Positions 7,771 to 15,773 of a DNA stretch of 64,000 nt are shown here, piece after piece; the stretch's first letter is position 1; every line of letters begins with the position of its first letter. The notes under the pieces were generated by a model, which worked only from the letters and a program-made list of their open reading frames with translations, searched no databases and was not told the origin of the DNA. The translations under genes were made by a program, and so were the position numbers. Source of the DNA: CAYRWR01 sp964428015 (GTDB taxonomy: Bacteria > Spirochaetota > Brevinematia > Brevinematales > CAYRWR01); the NCBI GenBank assembly GCA_964428015.1, contig CAYRWR010000012.1:16674-80673 (forward strand), written 5' to 3'.

Positions 7771-10359
7771 TTGAATCAGGACCAATCACCGGATATCGAC
7801 CGATCTGCTGCTCAGGAAAGGTCAGTATATGACAGCAGGAACTGGCTGTTTAAAGACATCCATGACGGCAAATTTGAAGCACGGGTTCATCAACTGGAAC
7901 TTTCTATTAAAAGTCAGCAGCAGACTTTCAATGAGACTGATCTTCATCTATTATTCTGCCTGTTTAATTTTACTGCCGGTCAAAAAGAAGGGGTAGTCAA
8001 AGAGATTGAGAACATCGATGCTTTCTATAGTTTTTTCAAATATTATATTGATGAAGTGATCCTGGCTGAAAGTATGAAATCCGAACAATTTTTCAACCAG
8101 ATGAAAAATCTGCAGTCAGGAGAGGTCTTTAACCGATCATTGACTGACCTGGTAGAAAACCGGTTGGTTTACTGCGGCTTTATTACTTATAGGACGGATA
8201 CTGAGAAAAATCTTAAAAAAATACGTTTCTTTGAGACAACCGGCAGCTTGTATGTTACCCTGGTACTCCAACTTCAAAAATATTATCGTGAAATGAAAGA
8301 CAGGTATCAACGAGAGTTCCCCAACCTGGATTCAGACATTCATCTGGATCCCGATCAGCGCGAATTACTCATTGAATATGTCAGGGATATACCTGTAGAT
8401 ACCAATCTCAACCTGGTCAAGCTTATGGATCTCTTTCAGGAAGATGATAAGGTATATCGTTTTATTTTCCCTAATAACAGTTATCTGTATGTGCATCCTC
8501 AGGCTTTACTATTACTGCCAGACTTAGCCCGTAAGAAAATATTAGAGGTATACCGCTATTATTTCATGCGCCGCTCTGTGGAAGCTCATATACAAAAGAT
8601 GATGGATGGAATTTTTAAAGAAATCAATTCCTTCAGTACCAGCGGTAAAGTCTATACTCAGGAAGAACTTTATAAACTGTTTCAGGAAGAACGGTTGGAC
8701 GAGGAATCGGTTCTACCCTGGTACTACTGGTCAAAAATCATTAGTGAGAAACTGAGTAAACAGATATCTATGAAAGATAATATGAAGAAGTATTACCAGG
8801 CCGCTTATTTTTTCCAATGTTTTCTGCATAATCGTGCCCAACATATCGATAATTTCGGCGAAGATCTGGATGAAAAAAAGGATGTGAAAACTACCCCCAA
8901 AGCTGAACCAATCAGCGTTTCTGAAACTATCGCCGATTTTAATAAACTTCTGAACAAAATGCATGAGATTATGGATTTCTATTCAGTAGATAGCCTGCAA
9001 AAACTGGGAGCCTCTATGGGGTTCAAGGAAAAATATGATGCCCCCGAACCCGATGGCTATGTGAAATTTATTCAGCAGTTTATTGAAAAGACCACTACCA
9101 TGATATCAAAAACTACTAATCAGCCGCATTTGATGGCCATCCCCGTCAGAAATGAGACAGATGAATTTAACTTTTATGTGGTAACTGCTGACCTGGCTGG
9201 AGCTTTTTTCCACAAAAGGGATGTTATAGCCGCGGATTTTGGGTTGTATTACTCCGAGATATTCTCTTACCCCGACAACCCTATTCAGGATGAAGACAGC
9301 TTTATCCGCCATGTAGAAGAATTCACAGCCAGTCGTGAAGCACTATTTTATAAGGTATATAGTTTCTATCTCAGAGATATCTTTGCCCAGCTGGCCGGCG
9401 CCCAGGATCTGAATAAAATTGAAAAATTGTTCGTTAACCGCAAATCTGATGCTCCGCGAAGTTTAGCACAAATTCTGGATTTGGATTTTAAAGATCTGAT
9501 CAGTATGCGCCCCACAGAAGACACTGGAATATCAGGATCATCTGATGATACAACTAATCAATTTCAGGAAGAAGAAATTCATCAGGCAGGCTATCAGGCT
9601 GAGTTTCAGTCAGATAATAGTGATGACCAGGAAAATGCAGTATCATCCAGTGTGAAAAATAAAGGGCTTAAAAATAAAAAAAAGAGCTCTTTTGGACAGT
9701 GGATCATGGGATTTTTTACCTGGCTGGCAAATATCTTTAAACCCAAGAATGCCAGAAAAAAACCGGTGCATAGAGATGAAAATGATAATACACCAGTAGA
9801 AAAAAAGAAATCCTGGAGAGAGGAACTGGGAAAATCTTTTACCAAAGCTATGGATAAAGACCTGCAAAGTAAAAAACATAAAGCCCAGAAAATGAAAGAT
9901 TTCCTGACAGGCGGTAAACCTCTCACCTCGGAAAAAGGGACAAAGTCAAGCAGTAGTGTAAAAGGCAGAGCTCTCAATGCTAAAGAAATCTTGAAAGTCA
10001 TTGGGGCCAATGTTCTGGATAATTGTGGTCTATCCAAACTGCCCCTGGATGAAGCAATGGAAAGGCTCCAGGATGAGTGGAATGATCCTATGGTTATAGC
10101 TGTACCTGATATGATCAAGGCTGAAAAAGAAAAACGGCTTAAGACTGTAAAAAAGAGATTAAATGAAATACTACATAAAACCAGGTTCAATCTCAATCCA
10201 TCCGATGCTGAAGCAGAGATCATTGGAAAAGCCAGAGAAATCTGCGGTTATGCTGATTTTGCGGCGATGCTTAAACGCGATGATTTAAAGGTCTATATGG
10301 AGTGGTACATCACACTTTTCATAGTAGACAAGCTCATTCGTGACCTGGAAATGGCCTGA
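7771..10359 (+). CDS. large 862-residue protein of unknown function
   Basis: TTG start with GGAGAGAGG close upstream. No signal peptide and no recognised catalytic motif. Residues 1-590 are rich in aromatic and acidic helices (for example YRYYFMRRSVEAHIQKMMDG). Residues about 595-640 are an acidic disordered linker. Residues 640-725 are strongly basic and hold a Trp/Phe amphipathic patch (GQWIMGFFTWLANIFK). The last 120 residues are helical again. A membrane- or nucleic-acid-associated scaffold is possible but unproven. It ends one base before the convergent peptidase gene. No similar gene lies nearby. Confidence 0.6.
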   Translation: MNQDQSPDIDRSAAQERSVYDSRNWLFKDIHDGKFEARVHQLELSIKSQQQTFNETDLHLLFCLFNFTAGQKEGVVKEIENIDAFYSFFKYYIDEVILAESMKSEQFFNQMKNLQSGEVFNRSLTDLVENRLVYCGFITYRTDTEKNLKKIRFFETTGSLYVTLVLQLQKYYREMKDRYQREFPNLDSDIHLDPDQRELLIEYVRDIPVDTNLNLVKLMDLFQEDDKVYRFIFPNNSYLYVHPQALLLLPDLARKKILEVYRYYFMRRSVEAHIQKMMDGIFKEINSFSTSGKVYTQEELYKLFQEERLDEESVLPWYYWSKIISEKLSKQISMKDNMKKYYQAAYFFQCFLHNRAQHIDNFGEDLDEKKDVKTTPKAEPISVSETIADFNKLLNKMHEIMDFYSVDSLQKLGASMGFKEKYDAPEPDGYVKFIQQFIEKTTTMISKTTNQPHLMAIPVRNETDEFNFYVVTADLAGAFFHKRDVIAADFGLYYSEIFSYPDNPIQDEDSFIRHVEEFTASREALFYKVYSFYLRDIFAQLAGAQDLNKIEKLFVNRKSDAPRSLAQILDLDFKDLISMRPTEDTGISGSSDDTTNQFQEEEIHQAGYQAEFQSDNSDDQENAVSSSVKNKGLKNKKKSSFGQWIMGFFTWLANIFKPKNARKKPVHRDENDNTPVEKKKSWREELGKSFTKAMDKDLQSKKHKAQKMKDFLTGGKPLTSEKGTKSSSSVKGRALNAKEILKVIGANVLDNCGLSKLPLDEAMERLQDEWNDPMVIAVPDMIKAEKEKRLKTVKKRLNEILHKTRFNLNPSDAEAEIIGKAREICGYADFAAMLKRDDLKVYMEWYITLFIVDKLIRDLEMA

Positions 10360-11331
10360 TTATTTTTTCTTTTTTACCATGGGAAGAGGTGTAATTCCAT
10401 TCAGGAAGAGAATCTCCGGCCTGTATTCAAAATGGATTGTATCAAAATACAGCCATTTCCCTCCCCAAACAAAACCGTATTTTTCAAACACCTGGATAAA
10501 ACTGTCCGGCGGGATCCATAGATCTGCATAGGTCAGCCGGTACCAGTCATCCATTTTTTTTCTGGTCCATCTCCAGTAGGTATTGTAGCTTTCCAGGCGT
10601 AGTGGTTCAAAATCTATAGCGACCCCATAGGAATGCAGACTACGGGACTGGGTACCCAGAATTACTCTATAATGCCAGCCGCCCACCACCCGGATTTCTT
10701 TCAAAAAAGCGGCCAGGATTTTGTCCTTTTTAGCCTTAATATTGATTTCCTTTTCTATACGGTTCAGAGTAGGCACCAGGGCTTTGTGAACGGTGACTTT
10801 TTTACCCCACAATTTCATGCGTGCTGTCATTTTATAAGAGGATTTACTATCCCAGGAACCCCATAAGGTATTATAAAAATTGGGAAGACGAGTGTCAGGG
10901 TGATTTGTCTCTTTGCTCTGGTATTCCAGAATCTGGCTGACCTGTTCAGGAGTGACATTCCGGGGCTGTACCGGCCCGGCATAGTAACTATAGAATTGCT
11001 GGGGGTCATATTTTTGTATTTCCTCCAGGTGCTTTTTCTGGAGTAGTCTGCCCCCTGCCCAGTAAAACCAGGTATCCTTTACCAGCAGAGCCCAATCCCC
11101 CCTGCGGTATTGGATTTTTTTTACTACAGAAGGATAGGCTTTTTTAATGGCCAACATCTCTTTGTAGCCGGGTCTGTCTTTGGGGTCCGTTGGTGTTACC
11201 ACAGGTTTTGCATTGGTTTTAATCTGCTGTAAAATATTAGTGTTCGAACTGTTGGTGAAGCCGAAAGCCAGAACAGTGGTACTGAAGGCTATAGACATGA
11301 TAAGTAACAGGGTTACAGATATATTTTTGAT
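10360..11331 (-). CDS. exported M15 (VanY-like) D-Ala-D-Ala carboxypeptidase, probable AUC start
   Basis: The C-terminal half carries the M15 zinc-peptidase pattern: SLHSYGVAIDFEP (H-x6-D zinc ligands) and DTIHFEYRPE (third His), plus a Trp/Asp-rich WRWTRKKMDDW segment. Such enzymes trim peptidoglycan stem peptides. The first in-frame ATG (11424) lies in the upstream terminator and before the promoter at 11380-11408, so it cannot be used from that transcript. GGGAG (11342-11338) stands 6 nt before ATC at 11331, which gives the signal peptide MKNISVTLLLIMSIAFSTTVLA; ATT at 11334 is an alternative. ATG at 11298 would remove the basic n-region. The start is therefore inferred as non-canonical. 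Confidence 0.75.
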   Translation of the reverse strand: MKNISVTLLLIMSIAFSTTVLAFGFTNSSNTNILQQIKTNAKPVVTPTDPKDRPGYKEMLAIKKAYPSVVKKIQYRRGDWALLVKDTWFYWAGGRLLQKKHLEEIQKYDPQQFYSYYAGPVQPRNVTPEQVSQILEYQSKETNHPDTRLPNFYNTLWGSWDSKSSYKMTARMKLWGKKVTVHKALVPTLNRIEKEINIKAKKDKILAAFLKEIRVVGGWHYRVILGTQSRSLHSYGVAIDFEPLRLESYNTYWRWTRKKMDDWYRLTYADLWIPPDSFIQVFEKYGFVWGGKWLYFDTIHFEYRPEILFLNGITPLPMVKKKK

Positions 11332-11379
11332 AATAATCTCCCGGTAACAGTGATTTTCGATAAATTGAAAAACTATATT

Positions 11380-11408
11380 ATTATAAAATGTACCAGAAGA
11401 TTGCACAA
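11380..11408 (-). promoter_or_regulatory. sigma-70 promoter of the M15 peptidase gene
   Basis: On the minus strand TTGTGC (11408-11403), 17-bp spacer, TATAAT (11385-11380). Predicted transcription start about 11373, some 40 nt before the proposed AUC codon. Confidence 0.7.
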
Positions 11409-11423
11409 AAAACTGTATTGCCA

Positions 11424-11456
11424 TAAAAAAAGGGACACCCTTGTGGGGGTGTCCCT
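11424..11456 (-). terminator. rho-independent terminator of the amylase gene
   Basis: AGGGACACCC / GGGTGTCCCT stem (11431-11456) followed, on the minus strand, by seven T (11430-11424). It lies 20 bp after the amylase stop. Confidence 0.9.
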
Positions 11457-11475
11457 GAAATGTACCGGTATGGAG

Positions 11476-14400
11476 TTATTTGTCCAGCATAACGAAGGAA
11501 TTGGCAGGAACGGTCAGAGTATAAGAGCCGCTGGTGATGGAAACAGTCTGCACCGTATAAGAAGCATTAGCGGTATCAGGAGTAATCTTACGATAAGTGC
11601 CGCTGGGGATGCCTGTCACTGTGTAGGAGAATCCACCGCCCTTGGACAAGCCCACGAAAGCAACGTTGGCACCGGCATCACGCTTGGAAACAATCCCGTC
11701 ACCCAGCACATACAGGTCAGTCTGCTGTCCCTTCTGCAGTGCCACAGAAGATTTTCGCAGGCTGTTGAGCATCTTGATATGGCGGGACATCATAGGAGAA
11801 TTATTCTTTACATAATTAATACCTTCTGTGCCCAACATCCAGCGTGCCACGATGTCGTTTTTGTCAGTGGTCTGGATGTAATTGGGCCAGGAGCTGTACA
11901 GGATTTCAGTACCATAGTATACAATAGGTATACCACGGAACAGATAAATAAAGTTCAGATTGTTCATGTACTGGGTCTGGTTCAGAATACCATTGGCGCG
12001 AGTCACGTCATGGTTATCCACAAAGGTAGCCAGGAAGGTCGGGTCATATAGGCCGGACTGGTCACCGTATTGTCCGGATATACGCAGCCATCCGTTGGAG
12101 TCATCAAAACCGCGTTCCCCTTTAAAGGCATTTCCCATCCAACCGGGGAAGTCCATGGAAGATCCATGCAGGTCCAGCATATTGAAGGATTTATTGAGTC
12201 CGCCATTGTAGATGAGACCCACAGCGGCAGTACGGTCACCAGTCCAGGCTTCACCGCACATATAGAAATTAGGTTTGCCTTTGCTGGCAGCATAGGATTT
12301 CATGGTATCGGTGAAATCTTTCCAGAAACCGGCTGTCATATAGGCAACAGTGTCAATGCGGAAAGCGTCTACACCGTGATCAATAAATCTTTTGTAAACA
12401 TTTTTCAGGTGAGCGCGTGCATTATAGGTGCCGTTTTCATTAAAGTCGATCAGGTCAATGAGCCAGGTACCATTGGCATAACTAAAGAAACCGTCGGTAT
12501 GAGGACTTTGTGCAGCGTTATAATAGGGATCTCCGGTGATCCAGGTCCAGGTCTGTCCATCCATCTTGATGGTCTGACGAGTAGAGAATGTAGATGAAGT
12601 CTGAGATACCGCAGTGGGGTGACCATGGTTAACCACGATGTCCAGCATCAGTTTCATACCGCGACTATGCAGAGCATTGACCAGAGCGTCAAAATCGGTC
12701 CATCCATCGCTGGTCTTGCCGCTATTGTGCAGGTGGGGATCAATTTTATCAAAGTCGTAACCCCAGTAGCCGTGGTAAGCGGACGCAGAATACCAGTCGC
12801 CACCGCCTCCGGTAATGGGGTCATTGGGGTCATAGACATGACGCCCTTCAGGCTGTTTGACAACAGGGGTGATCCAGATTGCGGTAAAGCCCAGACTCTG
12901 GATATAATCCAGGTTGTTGATAATACCCTGGAAGTCTCCGCCATGGTAATAAGAAAGCACACCGCTCTTGGATTGATCCCAGATATTATAGATATCGGAA
13001 GTATATTCTCCACCCCAGATAGTATTGTTATTGGGATTTCCATCAGCAAAACGATCGGTCATGATAAAGTACACTGTTTCTTCACGGAAATCGCTGGCCA
13101 GCTGATCGACTACATGTACGATAACCGTGTCAGTGGCTGTAGCTCCATTATTATCGGTCACAGTCAGGGTAACCGTATAGTCACCGGTAGTAGCGTATAC
13201 TTTGGTAGGTGTGGCTCCTGTCAGTCCATTGGACCACTGGTAGGACACGATACTGCCATTGGGATCATAAGACCCGGTCCCGTTAAACTGAGCGGTTCCG
13301 CCTTTGACTATTGTGATATCGGCACCGGCATTGGCTACAGGAGGCACATTGGCATTGGCGGTGGTCACGGTGCGGGAAGCGGAAGTAGTGTTATTTCCTG
13401 CTGCGTCAAAAGCTTTTGCGGTAATGGTATAGGAACCATTGGGGACCAGTGTAGTGTTCCAGGAGATGGAATAAGGAGAAGAAGTATCTTCACCGATTTT
13501 GGTAGTACCATAGTAAAATTCTACCTTGGTCACAGCAACATTATCACTGGCAGTCGCGCTCATAGTCACTGTGCCGGTCAGGCTGGCACCATTGGCTGGA
13601 GCAGACAGAGCTACAGTGGGAGGAACGGCATCTATAGGATTGCTGGCATAGACTACACTGTCGTTATTGAGAATCCAGACTTCTTTAGGGAAGGAGGTCG
13701 GTTTGTCGATACGGCGGTCAACACCATCGTAAGTGGTAGAGCCATTGTTGAAACAAGTGGTCAAGTAGGTATAAGCGTTATTCCAGTTTAGAGTAAATTT
13801 TACACCAAAGGAATCTGTGCCGGAAGTAGCCAGATCAGCAACTGAGAGATAATAGTTATAACCCCAGTGCATTTTGGGAGTAGACCAGGCGGAAGAATTA
13901 CGGTAATGTACTGTCAGAGTCTGAGTTGTAGGCGCTGTAACTGTAACTGAAACAGTCTTGGTGGCAGTCAGTCCACCTACATCTTTGACCTGGACTTTTA
14001 CAGTATAGGTGCCGGCTGTGCTGTAAGAATGGCTGGCACTGGCTGTAGAACTATAGGCGGTATCATAAGTGCCATCGTTTTCCCAGTCAAACTGGTACTG
14101 CAGAGCACCGCCTTCGGGATCGGTCGATCCGGCTGCACTGAAAGAAATGGCTACGCCGGTATCAGCAGTAGCTGGAGTAGCGGTAAGTGCGGCCACGGGG
14201 GGCTGATTAACCGGTGTGCTCAGGGGAACGAAAGTCACTGTATTAGCACCAAAAGTTACTTTGGTGATATAGCCTTTTTTACCCCAGTGGTTGATGGTTG
14301 CATAGGGAGTGCCGGCCTGGGCGATATTGTTTTCCCAGGATTCAGCAGTACCTTGTCTCATAAAAGCTTTGAATTCGAACCAGTCCCCTGAAGTACCCAA

Positions 14401-14793
14401 CATATCCACGTCGAATTTCCACCAGTGGTCACCCATGGTGTTTTCAGGATCTTCACCGTAGCCGTCTACGGCATAGGTCTTCTTGGCACCCCAGGAAGCG
14501 GGCCATAGGGATGTGGTCCAGTCCAGGGCAGATTCACTACCCCAATCCAGAGATGCGTCATTGGCTTTAATAGCCGCAGTGGTGGTATTAAGGGTATTAA
14601 AATAAGTGATTGGTTCACTCATGCTGGGATAGACACTGGGTACCAGACCCGCGTCATGTCCGCCTTTGATAAAGATGTCCTGGCCGGTTACAGTCTGTTT
14701 GTACATGAACACCACGGTACGAACCGCAAAGATTTGTCCGGCTGTGAGCAGCAGCAGGGCAGTAAACAACACTCCTCTCAATTTTTTCATCAC
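11476..14793 (-). CDS. secreted multidomain alpha-amylase (GH13) with PKD and starch-binding modules
   Basis: 1105 residues. Order: signal peptide (1-23); N-terminal domain with VVFMYKQTVTGQDIFIKGGHD (25-195); PKD 1 (197-287); CBM25/26-like module (290-385, HYRNSSAWSTPKMHWGYNYY); Ig-like domain (388-475, VAVTKVEFYYGTTKIGED); PKD 2 (483-560); GH13 barrel (565-1030); C-terminal beta domain. Catalytic residues are present: D814 (DAFRIDTV), E848 (CGEAW) and D929 (FVDNHD), with region I DIVVNHG. It hydrolyses alpha-1,4-glucans outside the cytoplasm. Its promoter carries the same operator as the two CBM lipoprotein genes, and it ends at its own terminator. Confidence 0.93.
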   Translation of the reverse strand: MMKKLRGVLFTALLLLTAGQIFAVRTVVFMYKQTVTGQDIFIKGGHDAGLVPSVYPSMSEPITYFNTLNTTTAAIKANDASLDWGSESALDWTTSLWPASWGAKKTYAVDGYGEDPENTMGDHWWKFDVDMLGTSGDWFEFKAFMRQGTAESWENNIAQAGTPYATINHWGKKGYITKVTFGANTVTFVPLSTPVNQPPVAALTATPATADTGVAISFSAAGSTDPEGGALQYQFDWENDGTYDTAYSSTASASHSYSTAGTYTVKVQVKDVGGLTATKTVSVTVTAPTTQTLTVHYRNSSAWSTPKMHWGYNYYLSVADLATSGTDSFGVKFTLNWNNAYTYLTTCFNNGSTTYDGVDRRIDKPTSFPKEVWILNNDSVVYASNPIDAVPPTVALSAPANGASLTGTVTMSATASDNVAVTKVEFYYGTTKIGEDTSSPYSISWNTTLVPNGSYTITAKAFDAAGNNTTSASRTVTTANANVPPVANAGADITIVKGGTAQFNGTGSYDPNGSIVSYQWSNGLTGATPTKVYATTGDYTVTLTVTDNNGATATDTVIVHVVDQLASDFREETVYFIMTDRFADGNPNNNTIWGGEYTSDIYNIWDQSKSGVLSYYHGGDFQGIINNLDYIQSLGFTAIWITPVVKQPEGRHVYDPNDPITGGGGDWYSASAYHGYWGYDFDKIDPHLHNSGKTSDGWTDFDALVNALHSRGMKLMLDIVVNHGHPTAVSQTSSTFSTRQTIKMDGQTWTWITGDPYYNAAQSPHTDGFFSYANGTWLIDLIDFNENGTYNARAHLKNVYKRFIDHGVDAFRIDTVAYMTAGFWKDFTDTMKSYAASKGKPNFYMCGEAWTGDRTAAVGLIYNGGLNKSFNMLDLHGSSMDFPGWMGNAFKGERGFDDSNGWLRISGQYGDQSGLYDPTFLATFVDNHDVTRANGILNQTQYMNNLNFIYLFRGIPIVYYGTEILYSSWPNYIQTTDKNDIVARWMLGTEGINYVKNNSPMMSRHIKMLNSLRKSSVALQKGQQTDLYVLGDGIVSKRDAGANVAFVGLSKGGGFSYTVTGIPSGTYRKITPDTANASYTVQTVSITSGSYTLTVPANSFVMLDK

Positions 14794-14956
14794 AACACTC
14801 CTCTTCTGTTTTTTTTATTTACAGGTATTTTTTAGTAAAATAGGACTGAATAAAATTAGGGTTGGTCTGCTGCGAAAGGGTTGCCCGGGGGCAGTATTCA
14901 CTTTTTTATTCAGTCTGGCCATTTTTTATATTCGCGCCTGCAGTGTGCAATATCAC

Positions 14957-14970
14957 TAATAGCGCTTACA
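14957..14970 (-). promoter_or_regulatory. LacI/CcpA-type operator at the amylase promoter
   Basis: TGTAAGCGCTATTA on the minus strand. It shares TGTAAGCGCT with the site at 3255-3268 and lies immediately downstream of the -10 box, a repressor position. Confidence 0.65.
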
Positions 14971-14971
14971 T

Positions 14972-14999
14972 ATATTATGCAATAAATGTGCCATGTCAA
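14972..14999 (-). promoter_or_regulatory. sigma-70 promoter of the amylase gene
   Basis: On the minus strand TTGACA (14999-14994), 16-bp spacer, TAATAT (14977-14972). It predicts a leader of about 170 nt. Confidence 0.65.
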
Positions 15000-15172
15000 T
15001 ATATGCAAAGCTAATTGCATACCTGGTATAATAATTGGAATATTTTTGGAAAAGTGTTGCCTCTAATTCCGGCATAATATTGCACATCAGGGCAAGTTAG
15101 TCAAAAGTCAAAAGTAGAAAGGTGGGGGCGGCGTGAAAATATGGAGTAAAGTTTGTTTAAGTAAGTATTTAT

Positions 15173-15529
15173 TTAATAGGCGAAGAAATAGAATGGGTTT
15201 TTCACCACTACCGGTTTGCCGAAGTTTATTTTTTTACTAAGCTCTTCTTTGGTGTATATAATATCTTCCGGGTCCAGCAGGGCCTTGCCCTCATCGCTCA
15301 TAACACGCAAGAGTTCGATCTCGTAATAGTCTTTTTTGTCGGTGACTTTTAGTTTAAAGGAATTCTTGGTGGTATAACCTTTGTTAAAAACCGAGAAGAC
15401 CAGGCGATTATGGTCCATACTGAAACCATGCAGCTTTTCACTGACCGGTTTTTTTAAAGATGCCTGGGGCCATGACAAGGAGAAGCAAAGTAGGGAAAAG
15501 ACAGCGATAAGTACGGGGAGTTTTTTCAT
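15173..15529 (-). CDS. small exported protein of unknown function
   Basis: 118 residues with signal peptide MKKLPVLIAVFSLLCFSLSW (cleavage near PQASL). The mature part is basic and beta-rich (RLVFSVFNKGYTTKNSFKLK, VTDKKDYYEIELLRV), like single-domain periplasmic or surface beta-sandwich proteins. No family recognised. AAGGAAGG precedes the ATG. Confidence 0.55.
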   Translation of the reverse strand: MKKLPVLIAVFSLLCFSLSWPQASLKKPVSEKLHGFSMDHNRLVFSVFNKGYTTKNSFKLKVTDKKDYYEIELLRVMSDEGKALLDPEDIIYTKEELSKKINFGKPVVVKNPFYFFAY

Positions 15530-15726
15530 GTGGGGCCTTCCTTAAAAAGATTTATTTGCTTCTTTACAGCTTTAGAGATATTAATACAGGGGAGGGGAAA
15601 TATCAAAGAAAAAGGGGGAGGCTGGGCCGGCGCCGATAGGGGAGTGGATGGCAATATTTTAAGTTCTCAAACTATGTCTTCCCCTCTCTGTACCCTTGGT
15701 GTCTCCGTGAGAGCCATTTTTTCCAC

Positions 15727-15757
15727 AAAAAAAGAGCACCTGTTTCCAGGTGCTCTT
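15727..15757 (-). terminator. rho-independent terminator of glutamine synthetase
   Basis: AAGAGCACCTG / CAGGTGCTCTT stem with loop TTTC (15732-15757), followed on the minus strand by a run of T. It starts 17 bp after the stop codon. Confidence 0.9.
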
Positions 15758-15773
15758 GTATCAAAATAAACTC

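Larger units (their letters stand above)
14794..15172. other. 379-bp region between the amylase and a small exported-protein gene
   Basis: It holds the amylase promoter and operator (14957-14999) and, downstream of them on the minus strand, an unusually long leader of about 170 nt before the ATG at 14793. No open frame with a ribosome site was found on either strand. Confidence 0.55.

Noticed and set aside
12619..13791. 390-residue open frame on the plus strand across the amylase gene
   Set aside because: It is antisense to a protein with all GH13 catalytic motifs, has no ribosome site or recognisable domain, and follows the codon bias of the real gene.
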